Source: a virus. Taken from it: DNA of 64,000 bases. Below the pieces are notes generated by a model. It searched no databases, was not told the DNA's origin, and saw only the letters and a program-made list of their open reading frames with translations. The stretch is taken from the IMG/VR virus record IMGVR_UViG_3300044816_000098, positions 62,001 through 126,000 of that record, one strand, 5' to 3'. Below, piece by piece: positions 6,615-13,825 of the stretch (position 1 is its first letter; every line of letters starts with the position of its first letter). Made by a program: the position numbers and the translations under genes.

Positions 6615-6777
6615 CGAGCCCCTGAGCATGGACATCCTCAAGACCCGGCTGGAGCACGCAGAGGCCGTCCAGAGGACCCTGGCGGCCGGTCTGGCCTTCT
6701 ACACGCGTCACAGCATCCAGGAGGTCATCCAGGCCGCCGAGGACGCTGTGAGCGCCGGTGAGGCCCACCGTGGCTGA
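6607..6777 (+). CDS. hypothetical protein, 56 aa
   Basis: GTG start inside the end of the previous gene (8-base overlap); TGA at 6775-6777. The translation is open, helical and alanine/glutamate-rich (LKTRLEHAEAVQRTLAAG). It fills the space between two supported genes with no gap, which supports it despite its small size. Function unknown. Confidence 0.6.
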   Translation: MADEPLSMDILKTRLEHAEAVQRTLAAGLAFYTRHSIQEVIQAAEDAVSAGEAHRG

Positions 6778-7087
6778 GGACGAGATGGAGGGGTGCTCCC
6801 TCGCGTGCCGCAAGGCCAAGGTGCACACGTTCGAGTACGGGGGCTGCGAGCACGGCATCGCGCCGGAGCCGCACGTGAGCATGACGTACGTGTACCAGGC
6901 GGACGACGGCTACCCGGCCATCGGCATGAAGACGTACACCGCGCAGGAGCTGGCCGACCTGATCTTCCCGGAGATCTACCCCGAGGGTGGCTGGCCGGAG
7001 GAGCTGTTCAACGAGGCGTTCGGCAAGGCTCTGGCCCTTCGGGTGGCGCGGGCCATCATCGTGCACAACAAGGACGAGGTCACCTGA
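6770..7087 (+). CDS. hypothetical protein, 105 aa
   Basis: The GTG at 6770 overlaps the upstream stop in the same way as the previous junction; ATG codons at 6758 and 6785 are alternatives. Contains Cys/His residues early (GCSLACRK, GGCEHG) that could bind a metal, then a folded-looking C-terminal half (GMKTYTAQELADLIFPEIYP). Family not recognised. Confidence 0.7.
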   Translation: MAEDEMEGCSLACRKAKVHTFEYGGCEHGIAPEPHVSMTYVYQADDGYPAIGMKTYTAQELADLIFPEIYPEGGWPEELFNEAFGKALALRVARAIIVHNKDEVT

Positions 7088-7097
7088 GGTGCCCCGC

Positions 7098-7742
7098 ATG
7101 ATCGGCGCCTGCACGAAGCCATGGTGTCCCTCATGCCATGCGCCTGGCGGGCTCGACTGTCCAGACGCGAGCAGGAGCCGGAAAGCCCAGAAGGTCTACG
7201 AGGAGCGCCAGTGGCGCAGAGAAGCGGAGGACGAAATGGGAGACCTGGAGCGGGCCCGCCTGTTCGCGGAGACGCCCAACGTGCTGTTGAGGACGGTCGA
7301 TCTCGGGGAGGGACACCAGATCCCGATCCCCGTACATGTGATCGAGTTCTGGAGCGAGCACAACTGCTGGCCCCCGTTGAAGGACCTCCTCGCGGCCGTG
7401 TGGCCGGACGGGAAGCTGCGGTTCATCCCGCACCAGACCGAGGCCGGGGACTGCCCGTGCCCCGGCTCGCTGCGTCCTTACGAGGAGTCCAGCGAGGAGA
7501 AGCTCCGGGCCGAGCACGTGGCCTCTTTGGACCAGTCCGCCGAGGACGAGGTCGTCATGGGCGTCGACACCGAGAGCGAGTGGCACCAGCGCCAGCTCCG
7601 CATGAAGGCCCTGGAGGCTGCGTCCCGGGTGCTGGACCTTTCGATGACGAACTCCCTGGACCGGATCCAGATCGAGAGTCGGGGAGCTGCCGTCGTCGGC
7701 ATGGCCAAGATCTTCGAGCAGTACCTCCGCGACGGGAACTGA
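7098..7742 (+). CDS. hypothetical protein with N-terminal CxxC motif, 214 aa
   Basis: The start is ambiguous between GTG 7089 and ATG 7098; I prefer the ATG, eight bases after TGAGG. Residues 5-22 (CTKPWCPSCHAPGGLDC) look like a short zinc knuckle related to host WhiB- or HNH-like ends, but the remainder shows no catalytic motif. The C-terminal half is helical. It is coupled to the next gene by a TGATG overlap. Function unknown. Confidence 0.72.
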   Translation: MIGACTKPWCPSCHAPGGLDCPDASRSRKAQKVYEERQWRREAEDEMGDLERARLFAETPNVLLRTVDLGEGHQIPIPVHVIEFWSEHNCWPPLKDLLAAVWPDGKLRFIPHQTEAGDCPCPGSLRPYEESSEEKLRAEHVASLDQSAEDEVVMGVDTESEWHQRQLRMKALEAASRVLDLSMTNSLDRIQIESRGAAVVGMAKIFEQYLRDGN

Positions 7743-7870
7743 TGGCCAAGGACGACGACGCGAAGATCATTCCGTTCCGCCATCCCAAGCCCCCACCACC
7801 ACCGACCGATCCCCAGCAGTGCACCTGTGCGAACGGCGATGTCCATCGCTGTCCCAAGCACGGGAGCTGA
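7742..7870 (+). CDS. hypothetical small Cys/His protein, 42 aa
   Basis: The ATG overlaps the previous TGA. A lysine/aspartate-rich start is followed by HPKPPPPPTD and a CTCANGDVHRCPKHG tail with three Cys and two His spaced like a mini zinc finger. Too short for a family call. Support is the overlap and the compact operon. Confidence 0.5.
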   Translation: MAKDDDAKIIPFRHPKPPPPPTDPQQCTCANGDVHRCPKHGS

Positions 7871-7881
7871 AAGAAGAACAC

Positions 7882-8022
7882 GTGGCACGCAACGACGATG
7901 ACGACAAGATCTGCCCCAACGACTTACCGGAGCAGCCCCCGAACCGCGAGTACCCGCCGGTGACGATCACGGTCGACACCGAGACCGGGACGACGATAGT
8001 GGCCGGGGGCAGGCCCAGGTGA
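7882..8022 (+). CDS. hypothetical protein, 46 aa
   Basis: GTG start behind AAAGAAGAA. The acidic N-terminus (ARNDDDDK) is followed by YPPVTITVDTETGTTIVAGG, a likely beta hairpin. Short and unrecognised; supported by the overlapping next start (GTGA at 8019). Confidence 0.45.
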   Translation: MARNDDDDKICPNDLPEQPPNREYPPVTITVDTETGTTIVAGGRPR

Positions 8023-8141
8023 GCAAGGAACACGAGCCGGTCGAGGACAACCAGGAGACCGAAGAGGACCAGGCCGAGCGCACGCTCCCCGATCACACCG
8101 AACCCGCGCCGGAAACCGGCGACATGCCCAAGCGGCACTGA
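8019..8141 (+). CDS. hypothetical acidic peptide, 40 aa
   Basis: The GTG overlaps the preceding stop. The product is mostly Glu, Asp, Pro and Thr and is probably disordered. It is the last of the tiny genes of this operon before the membrane protein at 8159. Supported mainly by coupling. Confidence 0.4.
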   Translation: MSKEHEPVEDNQETEEDQAERTLPDHTEPAPETGDMPKRH

Positions 8142-8158
8142 ACCACCTGGAGATCACC

Positions 8159-8554
8159 ATGTCCTTCTCGGACAAGCTCGACTGGGCCAGCATGGCCTTC
8201 GCGACCCTGGGCATCGGCTTCTTCGTCGCCTGGATCATCATGGAGCGCACGAAGGGCAAAACGACCCGCGAGACGGGGCTGAACCTGTCGGTGGCGGCCC
8301 ACATCCTGTTCCAGGTCTTCATGATGTGCGCCCTGACGCTCGGACTCGCGAGGGGTATCCACGCGGACGATACGGCGGAGATCGCCGTCTCCGGCTTTGG
8401 GCTCGGAGTGTTCGCGGCCACTGTGCTCGTCATGGCTGTGTCCCGGGCCAAGCAGCGACACAACGACGTGGCCGAGGCGAAGGCCCGTGCCCTGGGGCAG
8501 CTTGCTGCCGAACAGATCATCGTGGACGCAGCGAAGGATCAGCCCAAGGCTTGA
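8159..8554 (+). CDS. membrane protein, about three TM helices, 131 aa
   Basis: ATG after CTGGAG. Hydrophobic segments at residues about 10-28, 43-66 and 76-94 indicate three membrane passes; the C-terminal 35 residues are soluble and helical (AKQRHNDVAEAKARAL). An envelope role is likely; family not recognised. Its stop codon lies inside the -35 box of the next promoter. Confidence 0.75.
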   Translation: MSFSDKLDWASMAFATLGIGFFVAWIIMERTKGKTTRETGLNLSVAAHILFQVFMMCALTLGLARGIHADDTAEIAVSGFGLGVFAATVLVMAVSRAKQRHNDVAEAKARALGQLAAEQIIVDAAKDQPKA

Positions 8555-8580
8555 TGCTCCTGCGATTCCCGTAGTAAGGT
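8551..8580 (+). promoter_or_regulatory. early promoter, degenerate operator
   Basis: TTGATG (8551-8556), 18-base spacer CTCCTGC-GATT-CCCGTAG, TAAGGT (8575-8580). The right half-site is weak. A 12-bp hairpin (8590-8622) lies just downstream and before the next start codon. Confidence 0.65.
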
Positions 8581-8589
8581 CAGTACTCC

Positions 8590-8622
8590 GCAGCCCCGGC
8601 AGGCTCAAGGTGCCGGGGCTGC
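8590..8622 (+). terminator. hairpin between promoter and gene
   Basis: GCAGCCCCGGCA (8590-8601) pairs perfectly with 8611-8622. The 9-base loop GGCTCAAGG resembles the loop of the hairpin at 11210. No T run. Because it lies downstream of the promoter at 8551, it could act as an attenuator in the leader of the 8644 gene rather than as a plain terminator. Confidence 0.5.
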
Positions 8623-8643
8623 GGCCATGAGAGGAGAGAACGC

Positions 8644-8994
8644 ATGGAACACACACACGTCATCCAGCGGCGCAGGGAGCACGTGACCCTGGAGTGGCTG
8701 GAGCAGTTCGGCTACGCGGGCGTCTTCGCCCCGGTGATGCCGACGCTGCCCTACATGCCCACGTTCGGTGTCTCGAACGTCCTGCTCTTCGCCAGGCCCG
8801 GCGGGGTGCTCCTGCTGGCGCTGGAGGGCAACACGCTGGTCTGGGACGAGCGGGGAGATCACGTCGGGGTGGAGGTCGAACCCAAGCCGCCCACCGAGGA
8901 GGAGCTGGGTGCCCGGATCGAGGACGGGCTCCTTCCGGCCGAGGAGATTTCGAGGCACGCCAAGGAGTTCCTCGCCAACGACCCCGACAACTGA
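8644..8994 (+). CDS. hypothetical protein, 116 aa
   Basis: ATG behind GAGAGGAG. Contains a hydrophobic, proline-rich middle (YAGVFAPVMPTLPYMPTFG), a beta region and an acidic helical tail. Not clearly transmembrane. First gene of an operon continuing through the RyR and Tad2-like genes to 11193. Family not recognised. Confidence 0.75.
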   Translation: MEHTHVIQRRREHVTLEWLEQFGYAGVFAPVMPTLPYMPTFGVSNVLLFARPGGVLLLALEGNTLVWDERGDHVGVEVEPKPPTEEELGARIEDGLLPAEEISRHAKEFLANDPDN

Positions 8995-8996
8995 TC

Positions 8997-9248
8997 ATGT
9001 GCAACCGCTGCAACGCAGCTCAGAACAGCCTGATGACGGCCCAGCAGATGGTGCGGCGCAAGCTGCGGGAGAAGGACGAGAGCCAGCGCACCCGCGCCCC
9101 CAGGACGCTGCTCTACGGGATCTTCTCGGACCAGTTCGTCCTGCTGGGCAAGCGCTACTGCTGGGTCAACGAGAACGGCGTGCTGTCCCTCGTTCGGGTG
9201 ACCTGGAGTGAAGACGACGAGGAGGAGAGCGTCCATGTTGATGACTGA
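8997..9248 (+). CDS. hypothetical protein, 83 aa
   Basis: ATG two bases after the upstream stop. It begins MCNRCNAAQ (a CxxC pair), has a basic helix, a beta core around FVLLGKRYCWVNENGVLSLVRV and an acidic tail. Overlaps the RyR-domain gene. Function unknown. Confidence 0.7.
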   Translation: MCNRCNAAQNSLMTAQQMVRRKLREKDESQRTRAPRTLLYGIFSDQFVLLGKRYCWVNENGVLSLVRVTWSEDDEEESVHVDD

Positions 9249-9594
9249 CCGCTCGATCGCGAGCATCATCCACGAGGCCAACCGGCAGCACCGCATCGTG
9301 CTGGGGGAGTCGCCGGGTCCGCACTGGAACGAGACCGACGAGGACTTCAAGAAGGTCGTCGTCGATGGTGTTGCGCACGTACGCAACGGGGTCACCACCG
9401 AGGAGCTGCACCAGACCTGGATGGAGGCCAAGGGCGCCCAGGGGTGGACGTGGGGGCCGTACAAGGACACGGTCCACCTGCGCCACCCGTGCATGGTCCC
9501 GTACGGGGACCTGCCCGAGGCCCAGCGAGCGAAGGACCAGCTCTTCGCGGCCATCGCGGCCGTGCTGCTCAGTACCGAGGAAGTGACTACATGA
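9235..9594 (+). CDS. RyR-domain protein
   Basis: Start ATG 9235 with GGAGGAG upstream; ATG 9241 is an alternative. Residues about 35-119 fit the RyR domain (named for ryanodine receptors and common in phages): LHQTWMEAKGAQGWTWG, then DTVHLRHPCMVPYGDLPEAQRAKD. Key conserved features are the HxxW helix, the GW-x-[YW]-G turn, HPxMVPY and the terminal helix. In other proteins RyR domains have been linked to ligand, including nucleotide, sensing. Its position three genes before a Tad2-like protein suggests a role in host defence or nucleotide signalling, but that is inference. Confidence 0.75.
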   Translation: MLMTDRSIASIIHEANRQHRIVLGESPGPHWNETDEDFKKVVVDGVAHVRNGVTTEELHQTWMEAKGAQGWTWGPYKDTVHLRHPCMVPYGDLPEAQRAKDQLFAAIAAVLLSTEEVTT

Positions 9595-9908
9595 TCGAAC
9601 AGGACCCGGCTTTGCGGACGGTCTACGTGACCATCGGCAACAGTGACAACAAGCTGACCCAGGAGGAATGGGCGTTCTTCTGTGCCGAGGTGTACCAGCG
9701 GGTGAGCACCCTCTCCACCAAGATCTTGGGTGCTTGGTACTCCCTGCCGCACCTGGCGCATCAGAACGCCTGTTGGGGGATGCACCTGGAAGAGCCCATG
9801 TACGAGAAGCTCCGGCTTGACCTGGCCAGGTGCTGTCGGAATTGGAATCAGGACGCCATCGCCTTCGCCACGGCGCAGGTCGAACTCATCAGGCCGGAGG
9901 GGTCATGA
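9591..9908 (+). CDS. hypothetical protein, 105 aa
   Basis: ATG overlapping the upstream stop. A soluble protein with several Trp/Cys residues (ILGAWYSLPHLAHQNACWGMH) and a helical C-terminus. Family not recognised. Located between the RyR gene and the Tad2-like gene. Confidence 0.7.
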   Translation: MIEQDPALRTVYVTIGNSDNKLTQEEWAFFCAEVYQRVSTLSTKILGAWYSLPHLAHQNACWGMHLEEPMYEKLRLDLARCCRNWNQDAIAFATAQVELIRPEGS

Positions 9909-10315
9909 CCACTGCTCAGCAGGGATACGGGCTGGAGGAGGTGTCCACGGCCTTCCGTCTGATGAACGAAAGGATCATGGTCCCGAACCAGCTCGACGTG
10001 CTCTACCAGGTACTGCCCCGGCAGGCTCAGGAGTGCACCGAGGAAATTAAAATCCTCTTCGATGACGGTACTGCCGTCTGCATCCTCCGGTGCCGCCACG
10101 GTGAATGGCGGGCCAGGAGTGACCTCTTCAACCTCACGGAGGCCCTGCTGCGGGCCGGTCATGAGTTCGAGCAACACGCGCACCCCGCACTGTGCCGCAA
10201 GACCTACCGCGACCGCAACGTCTACGAGATGTCGGCAACGGACAGCCCGGTCTCGCTGGACCTCCAGTGCACCCAGTTCGAGGGCCACCGAGGGTGGTGT
10301 GGCGAGGATGGTTGA
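9905..10315 (+). CDS. hypothetical protein, 136 aa
   Basis: ATG in an ATGA overlap. Contains conserved-looking cysteines and histidines in the second half (ILRCRHGEW, HAHPALCRKTYRDRN, LQCTQFEGHRGWCG) that resemble a metal-binding fold. An AT-rich AAATTAAAATCC stretch inside the gene (about 10043-10054) stands out from the GC-rich surroundings. Function unknown. Confidence 0.7.
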   Translation: MTTAQQGYGLEEVSTAFRLMNERIMVPNQLDVLYQVLPRQAQECTEEIKILFDDGTAVCILRCRHGEWRARSDLFNLTEALLRAGHEFEQHAHPALCRKTYRDRNVYEMSATDSPVSLDLQCTQFEGHRGWCGEDG

Positions 10316-10745
10316 GATCCACCGCCGTACCCCCTCGTCGATGATGCGGTACTTCGCCAACCAGGTGGTGGAGATCGCCAACCGCTCCGGAGACGTGGAG
10401 CTGGGAGGGCTGGGCATGGCCATGAACATGAGCGCGGACAGCTTGGGCGCGGAGCAGGTCGACGACCGTATCGGCCGCCCCCTGGGCGAGAAGACCAGCA
10501 AGGAGTTGTTCGCCAAGCTCAAGAGCGAGGTCCCCCTGACGGCCATTCCGGGCAAGCCCCTGGCCCTGGTGCTGGACGTGGTGGAGACGGAGGACGACTA
10601 CCGGGTCTACCTGGTCGGCATATTCCCTCCGGACGTCCCGGAGCCCGCTCTTCTGCCGAATGCCGTACGGCACCGGATCGAGACCTTCTACGGCGCCAAG
10701 ATGGACCAACAGGTCCTGGGACTGGGTAAGGAGGGTATGCAGTGA
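10308..10745 (+). CDS. hypothetical protein, 145 aa
   Basis: ATG overlapping the previous gene by eight bases. Alpha/beta-looking protein with ELGGLGMAMNMSADSLGAEQVDDRIG and a predicted strand-rich middle (PLALVLDVVETEDDYRVYLVG). No catalytic motif recognised. Coupled to a 35-aa gene by a GTGA overlap. Confidence 0.7.
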   Translation: MVEIHRRTPSSMMRYFANQVVEIANRSGDVELGGLGMAMNMSADSLGAEQVDDRIGRPLGEKTSKELFAKLKSEVPLTAIPGKPLALVLDVVETEDDYRVYLVGIFPPDVPEPALLPNAVRHRIETFYGAKMDQQVLGLGKEGMQ

Positions 10746-10849
10746 GCAGCCCGAAGGACGATCCCGAGCGGGATCCGAACTGGTGTCAGAACCACGGCAA
10801 AACCCGCGAGCAGGAAGAGCGGGAGAAGAAGGAGAACGACAAGAAATGA
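10742..10849 (+). CDS. hypothetical charged peptide, 35 aa
   Basis: GTG overlapping the upstream stop, TGA overlapping the next ATG. The product is almost all charged (REQEEREKKENDKK) with one Trp-Cys pair. Supported by precise overlaps on both sides; may serve to couple translation to the Tad2-like gene. Confidence 0.4.
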   Translation: MSSPKDDPERDPNWCQNHGKTREQEEREKKENDKK

Positions 10850-11193
10850 TGGTCAGTTACAGCGAGGCCCTGGTGGCCTGCAAGCGTGGCGCGAAGATCA
10901 GCCGCATGGGCTGGAACGGCGCCAACATGTTCGTGGTCTACCAGGCCGGGTATCCCGAGGGGATCCCGATCAACGCGAACACCGCCCAGGCCACCGGCCT
11001 GCCCGAGGGCACGGTCTGCGCCTTCCGGCCGTACCTGATGATGCGTGTCGCCAGCAGTTCCCTCATGCCGACCTTCGTCCCGTGGACGGTGAGCCAGTCC
11101 GACCAGATCGAGGAGGACTGGGTGATCACCGACGAGACCGAGGTCACCCGTGAGGACGAGGTGCGCCAGGAGAGCGAAGCTCCGCCGTACTAA
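10846..11193 (+). CDS. tad2: Tad2-like (DUF2829) anti-Thoeris protein
   Basis: Small phage protein predicted to sequester the cyclic ADP-ribose-type signal made by Thoeris ThsB, preventing ThsA activation. The DUF2829 layout is clear: SYSEALVACKRGAKISRMGW (residues 4-23), then MFVVYQ, a variable insert, AFRPYLMMR, and a C-terminal VPWTVSQSDQIEEDW matching the family ending PWxxSxxDxxxxDW. The tail (residues 99-115) is acidic and specific to this phage. ATG 10846 and ATG 10849 are both possible starts. The fold assignment is firm; anti-Thoeris activity is known for some family members and inferred here. Confidence 0.85.
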   Translation: MMVSYSEALVACKRGAKISRMGWNGANMFVVYQAGYPEGIPINANTAQATGLPEGTVCAFRPYLMMRVASSSLMPTFVPWTVSQSDQIEEDWVITDETEVTREDEVRQESEAPPY

Positions 11194-11209
11194 GACCCGC
11201 CCGATTGGT

Positions 11210-11242
11210 CGGCCCCTGGACAGCTCAAGAGTCCAGGGGCCG
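11210..11242 (+). terminator. terminator-like hairpin
   Basis: CGGCCCCTGGAC (11210-11221) pairs perfectly with 11231-11242, a 12-bp stem with loop AGCTCAAGA. It ends the operon that runs from 8644 to 11193. No T run. Confidence 0.6.
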
Positions 11243-11279
11243 CTCCATTCTGATACCCCGACTCGTCACGAGGAGAGCT

Positions 11280-11894
11280 ATGACCTTCGACACCGAATCC
11301 CCGACGGTGGAGACACCGATCGTCCGTCTGGACGACGACACCCAGGAACTGCCTGTGGTGCCCGTGGAAGAGCCCGTATCGCCTCCGTGGCCCCCGGCGC
11401 CGGTGAAGCCCTCCCGGCACGCCAGGAGGCGCCTGCACGGCCGTGACGTCCTCCTGCTGGCCGGAGGCATTCTCGTCATCGGCGGCCTGGTGGCCATCCA
11501 GCAGGTCGTCACCTCGAAGGACCCCGGGCCGGTCTCCCGCCCGCAGGTGCAGGAGCTGATGGTGATCACCTCGCCGCCGCCTTCGCTCACGAGCCTTCTG
11601 CCGAAGCATCTGCCCCGGCCGAGGAAGACCGCCCCGCGCACGATCGCTCCCACAGAAGCCCCCAGGACGGTCAAGGCCACGCCCAAGCCCTCGCCGACGG
11701 CGCTCACCATCAAGCCCTCGCCGAAGCCCAGTCACTCTGTGCGACCGTCTCCCACGCCCCCTCCCGTGGTCGAGACGACCCTCCCCAGCCCTTCGCCGGA
11801 CCCGGTGAGCACCTCGCCGAGCCCCTCGATCTCCCTCCCGGACCTGCCGCTCCCGACAGGCACGAAAAAGGAGTCATCTCCCCCGGGAGCATGA
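11280..11894 (+). CDS. single-pass membrane protein with Pro/Ser/Thr-rich outer domain
   Basis: ATG behind GAGGAGAG. Residues 1-56 are cytoplasmic (acidic, then RHARRRLHGR), 57-77 form one transmembrane helix, and 78-204 are a low-complexity region of Pro, Ser, Thr and Lys (for example KPSPTALTIKPSPKPS) that would extend through the cell wall. The positive-inside rule gives an N-in topology. No domain recognised outside. Such stalk-like proteins may act in superinfection exclusion or surface display; this is inference. Confidence 0.75.
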   Translation: MTFDTESPTVETPIVRLDDDTQELPVVPVEEPVSPPWPPAPVKPSRHARRRLHGRDVLLLAGGILVIGGLVAIQQVVTSKDPGPVSRPQVQELMVITSPPPSLTSLLPKHLPRPRKTAPRTIAPTEAPRTVKATPKPSPTALTIKPSPKPSHSVRPSPTPPPVVETTLPSPSPDPVSTSPSPSISLPDLPLPTGTKKESSPPGA

Positions 11895-12023
11895 GCTTTC
11901 CACCAGCAGCTTTACCTGGTTTTTACTCAGAATCCGGAAAAACTGCCGGGAATACTGGGGCAAGCTGGATGGTAAGTGAAGAAAAAGGTGGCCGCATAAT
12001 GGCCCAGAACAGGACATCCTAAA

Positions 12024-12233
12024 GTGGTAGATCCCCGCGAGTACACCGACCGAATCACCAAGATCACGGGCCTGAGGAGCAAGCGGACGATCCTTCAGAC
12101 GGAGATCGACAACGAGATCGCGAAGGGATGGCGCCTGCGGCCCGGCGGCAAGACCAAGGCCGCCTTCGCCCTTCAGGTGGGACTCACCGTGACCGAACTC
12201 AACGCCCTCCTGCTGGCGATGGGGATCCACTGA
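12024..12233 (+). CDS. hypothetical HTH-like protein, 69 aa
   Basis: GTG start with AGGA ten bases upstream. The second half, TKAAFALQVGLTVTELNALL, has helix-turn-helix spacing, so it may bind DNA. Upstream 11895-12023 is unusually A/T-rich for the window and may hold its promoter, but I cannot define boxes. Function unknown. Confidence 0.65.
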   Translation: MVDPREYTDRITKITGLRSKRTILQTEIDNEIAKGWRLRPGGKTKAAFALQVGLTVTELNALLLAMGIH

Positions 12234-12271
12234 CCCCGGGTAGACAGCGTCTCAGCGGGTAGCAGAGCACC

Positions 12272-12439
12272 ATGGCCACCATCTATTTCGTTCTCCTGCT
12301 CCTCAGCGCGGTGAGCTTCTTCGCCGCTCTGTGGACGTGGCGTCGGGCCGAGCCGGTCCGGCCGTACCCGAACTTCATCGCGCTGGGCCTGCTGCTCTGG
12401 GTCCTCGTGCCTCTCATCCAGACGGCGAAGGCCATGTAG
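12272..12439 (+). CDS. small membrane protein, 55 aa
   Basis: ATG to TAG. Two hydrophobic helices at residues about 3-22 and 34-50 separated by a WTWRRAEPVRP loop give a two-pass protein. There is no good SD; the preceding bases are AGCAGAGCACC. Operon tail before the hairpin at 12465. Confidence 0.55.
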   Translation: MATIYFVLLLLSAVSFFAALWTWRRAEPVRPYPNFIALGLLLWVLVPLIQTAKAM

Positions 12440-12464
12440 CTACTGCGGTCGGCGCCCCGAGAAC

Positions 12465-12502
12465 CAGAGCCCCCGGATCATTCCCCCCAGCCGGGGGCTC
12501 TG
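12465..12502 (+). terminator. terminator-like hairpin
   Basis: CAGAGCCCCCGG (12465-12476) pairs perfectly with 12491-12502. It sits just before the promoter at 12517, the usual terminator-then-promoter punctuation of this genome. Confidence 0.65.
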
Positions 12503-12516
12503 CTCTGCCCTGGGGG

Positions 12517-12545
12517 TTGTACTCCTGCAATCCTTGTAGTAGAGT
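12517..12545 (+). promoter_or_regulatory. early promoter with hybrid operator
   Basis: TTGTAC (12517-12522), 17-base spacer, TAGAGT (12540-12545). Half-sites CTCCTGC and CTTGTAG flank AATC, the commonest arrangement in the family. It drives the operon from 12581 to 14522. Confidence 0.85.
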
Positions 12546-12580
12546 CTCTCTCAACAGCCCGACGACTCCCCGGAGGATTC

Positions 12581-12922
12581 ATGGACGTATCCATCACCCG
12601 CGCCGTAGTGCGCTTCCCCGTCGAAGGCCGTATCTCCGACGGGCCCATCGTCCCTGTCGGCAACAGCGAGACCCTGACGATGCGGGCGGAGAACTTCCAG
12701 TTGCACCTCTTCGTCATGGACGGCAGGTGGACGTGCAGCGAGGTCACCGTCCTGGGGCCCATGGGCGCCGCCATCGGCTGGCAGAAGCCCGCGCAGCACA
12801 CCTACCTGCTGCACCTGCCCGGCGTCCCGCAGTGGGTGCTGGACCTGGTGGAGCTGGTCACGCCCTTCCAGAGTGCCCCGCTGTTCTCCCCGGACATCTT
12901 CAAGCTGGACGGTGACGCATGA
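12581..12922 (+). CDS. hypothetical protein, 113 aa
   Basis: ATG after CCCCGGAGG. Beta-rich protein (VSITRAVVRFPVEGRISDG, FQLHLFVMDGRWTCSEVTVLG) with no membrane segment. Family not recognised. First gene of its operon; ATGA overlap with the next. Confidence 0.75.
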   Translation: MDVSITRAVVRFPVEGRISDGPIVPVGNSETLTMRAENFQLHLFVMDGRWTCSEVTVLGPMGAAIGWQKPAQHTYLLHLPGVPQWVLDLVELVTPFQSAPLFSPDIFKLDGDA

Positions 12923-13176
12923 ACGAGATCGAGCAGTGGACCTTCACCCCGATCCGGGATGTCAAGGACATCACTCCTGCGATCGTCGACATGGTCGTGG
13001 AGATCCTGTCCGGCTGGTACCCCGAGGGCAAGATCGACTGGGACGACGTCTGGGATCGCATGGAGGACATGCCCATGGAGAACGGCTCGCACCTGGACCT
13101 CGGCTGCAACAAGCAATCCCTCGCGCTGAAGGCCCTCAAGGGCCGCGCGACGAAGCAGTTCAAGGAGGGTCTGTGA
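12919..13176 (+). CDS. hypothetical protein, 85 aa
   Basis: ATG overlapping the upstream stop. Alpha-rich and acidic; WYPEGKIDWDDVWDRMED is the most distinctive stretch. The basic C-terminus (KGRATKQFKEG) could contact nucleic acid. No family recognised. Confidence 0.7.
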   Translation: MNEIEQWTFTPIRDVKDITPAIVDMVVEILSGWYPEGKIDWDDVWDRMEDMPMENGSHLDLGCNKQSLALKALKGRATKQFKEGL

Positions 13177-13397
13177 CCGGCGCACACAGCAGGGGCCGTT
13201 GGGGCTGTCCCTACATCAACTGCGGTGTCATGCCCCTGGTGAACGGGGACGGATCTCTCCGCAAGCACCCCTACGAGGGCTTTCCGGTCTGTCCCGGCAG
13301 CGGATACAACATCGACCGCCCGGCCAAGGCCCAGGACGAAGCCCTGAGCAAGCGTGTGGACGAGATGTTCGTCCAGCGGAAGGACGTGGCGAGATGA
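13173..13397 (+). CDS. hypothetical Cys-containing protein, 74 aa
   Basis: GTG overlapping the upstream stop. Cysteines at GCPYINCG and FPVCPGSG are spaced like a small zinc site. The C-terminal helix is charged. Family not recognised. Confidence 0.65.
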   Translation: MTGAHSRGRWGCPYINCGVMPLVNGDGSLRKHPYEGFPVCPGSGYNIDRPAKAQDEALSKRVDEMFVQRKDVAR

Positions 13398-13825
13398 CCG
13401 ACAAGAAGCCCCTGACCCGGCACCGGCGGTGTGGAGGCAGCCTGCCCCATCCGGACGCAGATGACGGCTGGAGGCGCTGCATCCTGGAATCCGGGCACCC
13501 GAAGTCTCACCGGGACGCCTCCGGGTGGATGTGGTTGGACGAGCATGCGGTGACGGTGACGACTGTGGAGATCGTCCAGGCCGTCCCCGACCACCGGCAC
13601 GGCTTCGTGGGAGACGAGGACGAGTGCGTCGGTCTCTACGAGTGTCGGCTTCAGTGGATGGAGCACCGGGCGGAGAAGCCGTTCGTCCTCGCGCAGAAGG
13701 CTCCCGCCGAGGACGCCTGTGTGGACGGCAACGGCAACGAATACCCCGAGCACGACTGGGAGGACACCCCGACCTGCCGTCGGTGTGACGCCGAGCCTGA
13801 GGAGGTCGCCGATGAAGAGCACTGA
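13394..13825 (+). CDS. hypothetical zinc-knuckle-like protein, 143 aa
   Basis: ATG overlap with the upstream stop. N-terminal RHRRCGGSLPHPD with WRRCILESGHPKSHRD (Cys, Cys, His, His) and a C-terminal CVDGNGNEYPEHDWEDTPTCRRC suggest two small metal sites like those of the host YxH/CRRC type. The middle is acidic. Function unknown; overlaps the next gene by 14 bases. Confidence 0.7.
   Translation: MTDKKPLTRHRRCGGSLPHPDADDGWRRCILESGHPKSHRDASGWMWLDEHAVTVTTVEIVQAVPDHRHGFVGDEDECVGLYECRLQWMEHRAEKPFVLAQKAPAEDACVDGNGNEYPEHDWEDTPTCRRCDAEPEEVADEEH

Noticed and set aside
11969-12022. 17-codon ORF (MVSEEKGGRIMAQNRTS) just before the gene at 12024
   Set aside because: Too short to support without expression data; could be a leader peptide, so the A/T-rich region is only noted.
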